Positions 58,740 to 64,000 of a DNA stretch of 64,000 nucleotides are shown piece by piece. A program made the position numbers and the translations under genes. The DNA lies in NCBI GenBank assembly GCA_948474755.1, contig CAOLHI010000253.1:620001-684000 (forward strand). The letters are read 5' to 3'. The notes below the pieces were generated by a model that saw only the letters and a list, made by a program, of their open reading frames with translations, was not told the DNA's origin and ran no database searches. Every line of letters begins with the position of its first letter. Position 1 is the stretch's first letter. Source of the DNA: Ctenosaura bakeri (Eukaryota; Chordata; Lepidosauria; Squamata; Iguanidae).

Positions 58740-60800
58740 TAATTTTGAAAGTAAACTTACTTCCTCTCATTAGTGAAAATACACTGCCTGGCTGGGTTGG
58801 ATACCCACGATCTGCTGCTAAGAATGAACCATCATGGTAAGTAACAATGTTGTGATTTTCTGCAGCAGAGAAGAATATCCTCTGCTTGGATGTACCAGAG
58901 CAGTCTTCAATGAGTAGATACTGGTTGACCCCTTTACCTTTCTACAACTTTCTGCTGCAATTTCCTTCCAGCCTCCACCAAGTCATAAGTATCTAATCTA
59001 CACTGATTTACAAAAAAAAGGATGACAAAGTAATTGCCTGGTAAATATCAATGTGTGGAGCTGCTGTAGCTAATGCAGTTGTGACGACAATGTTCCTCAC
59101 AGAATGAGCTATAATTGTTATCCAGATGGCAGCACACAGCTCCATAATATAGGGAAATTAAGCCCCTTATCAACCTTGCAGCCCATCTAGTAACCAGGTA
59201 GAAAGATACCAATAAGTAACCAGACTTCTGAAAATGTTCAGTTTTCTGGAGAGCTCTCCAATGTATGCCATAGTTTTTAACACTTTCAGGATTTTGGAAA
59301 AAAGCGTTCTGCGTTCTATGGAAAAGTGAATTCACTGTTGACATGAATGATGGATCCAGATCTAACACCATGTAATCCTTGTGGAAAAGATATAATTCTT
59401 TTCTTACCAAGGAAGCTCCAAATTTGGATGCTCTAATTGTTATCAGAAATAAAGTTTTCCAGGAACCAGAGTTGTGTCTTCCTAAGAGGCTTAAAAACTG
59501 AGTTATAGCCTTTAACACCCCACGAAAGTCCCATGTGAGGAAATAGAGTACAGTAAGAGGAATTACCACAGCTTCTCCCTTTAAAAAGCATCTGATGTGG
59601 GAATGCTTAGCCAGAGACCCTTCATGAACCAGATTTAAGACAGAACCTAACACTGCTACTTGAAACTTGATAGTGTTGGAATTCTGGTACTGATCTTTTC
59701 CTTTCTGCAGGAAAGCTAGTATCATCTTAATGAAGATTGGGTCTCATCCCTTTCTCCTGTGCCAAGAACAGAAAGACCCAATGAAATCTCATTAAAGTCT
59801 TCAGGTTGAAGATCATAAGCTATCAAAGCAGATGCAAATACTTGAGGTAAACAGCTCAAAAACTCTAGCATGCACTACCCAACTTCTACCTTTCTAACTA
59901 TATTCAGTCTGGCTCTGGCTCTATAAATGATCTTCACTTAACCAATGCATTCTGTGATGAAGAGACCACAAGACCAATCAAAAGACCAAGTAGAATTGAG
60001 AACTATGTCTTTCTGGGCCACTTGGAAGCAACAAAGATTACTTTTGCCTGCTCCATTCCTACTTGCGGAAGACTTATATATAGCAGAGGTACCAGTAGGA
60101 ATGAATAATAAAGGCTTTGAGGCTGAAGTGATATTAAGGCATCTGTTCCTGCAAATTCCTCCATCCAAAATTGGGTTATGAATCTGTTTACCTTCTAACT
60201 AAGGCCAGATGCAAAGAGATCCATTGTTGTAAGCCCAAATTACTCCTTCATTATAAGAAGATCTGAAGGATGTAGACTCCAAGTTCCATAGTCTAGGTCC
60301 TGTCTCAAGCTCTTGTTGAGTACTATTAGTACTATGCTGATAGAGAATGAAGATGAGACTGTGCACTCCAGCAGAAATGATGCCTCCTCTTTAGGGAATG
60401 GAATCTCTGTCTCACTGTGGGTCTCTTGTAGCATTGTTATCTGTTCTTAGTAATACGTCTCCTCCATTTACGAAGAAAGAAATACCTACAAAGACTGTCT
60501 TCATTTCCAGCCAATTCACACTTTTGTGATGCTTCTGTTTGGTGTTTCCTGCCTTGACCAAACTCTGAGAGGAAGTGAGCCATCCAACTCATTAGGCCTA
60601 ACATGAATTATACTGAACTCTTTTATGAAGCTGCTTTTTCTGATTGCCAAGGTCAGCCACCAAAGCAGTGATTTTTTCATTGCTGTGTGTCTCTGTATGG
60701 GAGGTGGGTCCCCCCCCACAGGAGATGTAGCCATTGGACAGATCTGAGGTGACCCATGACCCAAGGCACACCACATTTAAAAGATGCTATATAGGTGTTA
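58740..60800 (-). mobile_element. DIRS-type retrotransposon relic (RNase H to tyrosine recombinase)
   Basis: Read on minus. Around 60520-60420 one frame gives VNWLEMKTVFVGISFF then VNGGDVLLRTDNNAT, the RNase H LE..A and R(T)DN block of DIRS pol. Near 60290-60240 comes GTWSLHPS. About 60060-60000 matches the VILVAP.WPRR.WF region in mixed frames. A continuous 225-codon frame, 59725-59048, covers the tyrosine recombinase: WDFRGVLKAI, KTLFLITIRASKFGASL, FHKDYMVLDLDPSF. A shifted frame then gives AHSVRN (the HxxR motif) and SSFFVNQCRLDT. DIRS elements integrate by tyrosine recombinase instead of a DDE integrase. This copy has frameshifts and no 5' part (gag and RT), and Cys stands where the nucleophilic Tyr is expected, so it is dead. 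Confidence 0.8.
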
Positions 60801-62481
60801 GCTGAAACTTTGACTTGTTCCCTGGACATGCAAGTTTAGGCTGTTCCTGCTTCTTGGACAAACTGGAACCTGAAAATGAAAATAGGGCAAAATATATCAA
60901 AGTTAATTTGTTCAACTTCATCTTCCCTACCTTCTTGAAATGTGTGAGGAGATAACCCAGCAGCAGATAACCTTCTCTACTGCAGGAAAGCATTGCCTGT
61001 TTTATAATTTGTTGAAATATTCCAGTATTCTAACATTAATATACAGTTCAACCTGAAATCACTGCATATGCAAATGTGCATGAGCAAATGCTATTTAGTA
61101 AACACAATGGCAAGGTGTACAGATTTTAGGAGGACACTTTGATTTTTAAATTGGAGATTATTGTTTGTTAAGAAGTGAATGAAAATGTTATAGCACATAA
61201 ATTAATGAAATTGTAATGAAATTAATTAATTAATGAAAGTGTAAATCTGTTAGCTCAGAGTGGGTAAAGAAATAATAAAAATGCCATAAGAACACTAAAT
61301 ATATAGGAAGAAAATCTCAACATGAGATCCTTGTGATATGCTGAACATTAATACAGCTAGAGAAAAGTAACTCCGAAGACAAATATACAATAGAAAATAT
61401 AACTAATGTTACGCATGGGGTGATAACTAACTATACATCACAAACAAGCTTTAAATTTCATGTGATACTCAAGAGTCACTATGATTTTACTCAAGCATAT
61501 ACATAGAACACCTTTGCTATATAATGGCAGGCAGGTTAAATTTGGAAAACAACCATTCCCCTCTCCTCCAAGGCCTTTATTTATTAAGCTCTAGCCCCTT
61601 ATTTATTAAGAAAAATAAGAACATGAATATGAACAGGGCTGCCAAAACAATATTAAAAGTAATAATACGGATAAATAATAATAATAGTAAAGATAAATAT
61701 AAGAGGAAATGAATGACTTCTTTTATTAGCAGCATGAAACACAACTTTTTATAGTACATTTAAAAAATAGTTGTTGTTTTTTAACAATTGCCTTGGATGG
61801 ATGAAGAAAGATTATAACCAAGCCTATAAGCACAGAGGGGTCCATTGAGTTTCAGCCACCCTGACCACCCCACTGGCCTCCCTTCTCAAATCAGGGAAGG
61901 AGTAGGCCAGTGGTTCTCCTCCTGTGGGATTGGACCCTAAAAAGAGGCATGATAGTTACTCAAGAGGAGGGGGCTCGAGAAAAATCAATCTACAAGTACA
62001 GCAAATGTGAAAAAAAAGGCAAGCCTGTGTGCGTGCATCGCTGAGGATGACTGGTTCCCGCAAAAGAGTGACACAACATGTCTGCCCCCATCATCCCTTC
62101 CTCCAATCACAGACATAGCAAAAATCGGCTTTCCTTTTTATATTTTTCCCACTCAGCTTCTCAGAACGTTCTGCCACTGGCACAGCAGGTACATGCCCCT
62201 TGCCAACCACAAGGCAGTTCTCAGATTGGGGAGGAAGGAACTGAAAAAAGGAGGTGGAGAGCACAAAAGCTCAGTGTTACGATGGAGGGTACGTGCAGCA
62301 CAAGGGGGCTATAAGACAGAAAGAGGATAGGTTAGGAAACGGGGGGTGCCATCTAATGGGGGAGTGCAACATCCACATGTAAATATAAAGGGAATCACAG
62401 GGATAAAAGGTTTGAGGACCACTGGACTAGGCATTGATCTCACTGGGCTGTCTTGCCTGTGTACAGCCATATTTGTTTCCT
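60801..62481. other. Non-coding, AT-rich
   Basis: Possibly includes further eroded DIRS sequence up to about 61000, but I cannot align it. The rest is A/T-rich with (TAA)-type stutters near 61650-61690. Confidence 0.35.
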
Positions 62482-62665
62482 GCCATGCTTCCGCACGAGG
62501 CTGTTACAGCGCTGTGATTCCACTTTCAACATCCTATGGAATCCTGGGGTTTGCAGTTTCGGGAGGGGCCAGCCAACCGGCCCCTCCCGAAACTGCAAAC
62601 CCCAGGATCCATAGGATGTTGAATGTGGAATCATAGCGCTATAACAGCCTCGTGCAAAAATGGCC
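62482..62665. mobile_element. GGCC foldback MITE, copy 6 (near-perfect palindrome)
   Basis: Arms 62489-62565 and 62580-62656 are almost exactly complementary, meeting at a short loop (agccaacc). The innermost 20 bp (tgcagtttcgggaggggcc and its partner) pair perfectly. CCTG(G) flanks both sides. The least eroded copy, hence probably the youngest. Confidence 0.9.
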
Positions 62666-63667
62666 CTGGTGTTTTATCGATATGACAATGAAAGATGGGG
62701 AACTACCATGCATATGCTCCCCCCATTTTTTGCTGCCTTCCATAAATCCTGCAACCTCCATCTTAAAAATAAATAAATAAATAAATAACTGAGTAATCTC
62801 CATACTCCTTTCATTTTTTTTAAACTAATCCTTGCTTCCATTAATATCAGGAATTTTCATAACAATAGTGGCTCGTCTTATTTTTATGTTTGATTTTATA
62901 GTTGTCTTCTTTTCTGCTTCTTAATTTTTGATTTATTGTAACCAATTTTTAGTTTGGTTTGAGATGCTGTACACAGAACAACTGTTGTTAGGCAACTGAT
63001 AAATTGACTGACAGAACCAATTAATAACTAATTATATATTATTCCTTCAGAATGGTAATTACCCCTTCCTTTATTTTATTTGGGAATATCCTGGTCAGCC
63101 TATGCTTACAAAATGTTGCTCAAATTAAATTAAATTAAATTAAATTAAATTAATATAAACATAAAGCAAAGTGGCAATAACTATTAAACGAATGTCAATT
63201 TTTAGTTGTAGTTGTGCTAAGTAGACCATTTCTCGAAGCTCTGCAGCCAGTTATTAAAACTTTGTGAAATATTTGACAGTGGTGTAAAATAAGAGGAGAT
63301 CAATGATGATATCTGATCTTTCAACTGCCCAGCATGTCAACTCTATTAAGCATGTTTGCAACAGATGTGAATTCTAGCATTTAAATCAAAAGGAATGCCA
63401 AGCACTAGGAATTATAGACATTTAGTGCCAGAAAACAAAATGCATGCAATATAAACAGTGAAAGAACTTTTCCAAGGGTGAGTGCATGACTCAGCCACAA
63501 TACTGTGCCTTGCAATCATACATAGTAAAGAGTTTGGATGCAGCCTCATGCTGGATGTGTTACTGCATTCAGTGAGCACAAATGCTTTTAATGCAAACAG
63601 CAACTGTGGGGAATCACAGTGGGGAAATTTAAATTTAAACCTCTCTGTGAACTAACATGGTGTACTA
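62666..63667. other. Non-coding with simple repeats
   Basis: Contains (AAAT)n at about 62769-62790 and (TTAAA)n at 63122-63153. Otherwise AT-rich, with no exon. Confidence 0.45.
63122..63153 (+). repeat. (AAATT)n microsatellite
   Basis: Six pentanucleotide units. Confidence 0.95.
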
Positions 63668-63973
63668 CAGGGCTTTCCAAACAGTGTGCCGTGACACGTT
63701 AGTGTGTTGCCTGAAGTGTGTAGGTGTGTCGCCTACAATCTTAGAAATGTATGTTATTATTTATAAATCATATATTTTTAAAAATATATGAAAGGTTTTC
63801 ATGAGATATGTTGTGTTGCCATACATTTTGTTATTACAATTGATGTATGTGTCTGTATCTCTTACAAGGGATTAATTTAACCTCCGGTTTGCTAGTAAAA
63901 TTGAAATTACCGTGTCGCGAAATGATGCATGTCTAAAAAGTGTGTCACCATATGAAAAGTTTGGAAAATGCTG
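63668..63973. mobile_element. hAT MITE with 8-bp target duplication
   Basis: Ends CAGGGCTTTCCAAAC and GTTTGGAAAATGCTG are inverted copies. The flanks gtgtacta (63660-63667) and gggtagta (63974-63981) match at 6 of 8 positions, as expected for hAT. Sub-terminal 'gtgtgccgtgacacgttagt' and 'aagtgtgtcacc' are also inverted. About 306 bp, no transposase. Confidence 0.85.
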
Positions 63974-63976
63974 GGG

Positions 63977-64000
63977 TAGTAGTTAGAATGTTGGACTAGG
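63977..64000 (+). repeat. Start of a Sauria-type SINE, cut by the window end
   Basis: 'gtagttagaatgttggacta' matches the tRNA-like head (gtggttagaatgttggactagg type). Only about 24 bp is visible. Confidence 0.5.

Noticed and set aside
5000..64000. Exons of the expected neighbour FAM135A
   Set aside because: I found no coding segment with its features. In mammals the gap to COL9A1 is large, so it probably lies beyond the right edge.

Overview
The window is nuclear DNA of a squamate reptile (lizard or snake). The evidence is at least eight Sauria-type SINEs (tRNA-like head, Bov-B-like 3' tail, ACAACA-type end), a second tRNA-headed SINE, a 5S-rRNA-derived SINE, CR1, L1 and L2-like LINE ends, a DIRS relic and many MITE-like DNA transposons. 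The species cannot be named. There are no bacterial operons, rRNA genes, intact tRNA genes or CRISPR arrays. Almost every open frame in the window is a chance frame inside non-coding DNA or a transposon.

The one cellular gene I can support is COL9A1 (collagen alpha-1(IX)), on the minus strand at the left edge. Three exons are visible: a signal-peptide exon (4744-4817, possibly reaching 4852), a 78-bp exon (2166-2243) and a 133-bp exon (1666-1798). Reading frame and intron phases agree across both junctions. Together they encode the start of the NC4 (thrombospondin N-terminal/laminin-G-like) domain. Transcription runs leftward, so the rest of the gene lies left of position 1. The 78-bp exon ends at a GC donor.

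From about 5 kb to 64 kb I see no other exon. By conserved synteny known from mammals this should be the COL9A1-FAM135A intergenic region (inference). It holds: (i) a GGCC-ended DNA-transposon group of about 12 copies, in a short foldback form (17278, 32093, 35732, 47323, 50582, 62482) and a long CpG-rich form (7873, 9302, 26831, 49162, 49991, 54032); (ii) Tigger/pogo-like elements, one split by an 872-bp solo LTR (40843-42072); (iii) hAT-like MITEs, the clearest at 63668-63973; (iv) LINE 3' ends of L1, CR1 and L2-like families; (v) a decayed DIRS tyrosine-recombinase retrotransposon at 58740-60800; (vi) an inverted repeat pair at 21721-22690.

The stretches between repeats look like ordinary AT-rich non-coding sequence. 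A few (about 19.8, 32.8, 36.2 and 46.9 kb) have the dense motif texture of conserved enhancers, but this can only be tested by alignment. No single new biological system is evident. The most notable points are the abundant GGCC element group, the DIRS relic with its missing catalytic tyrosine, the LTR nested in a Tigger MITE, and the GC-AG intron in COL9A1.
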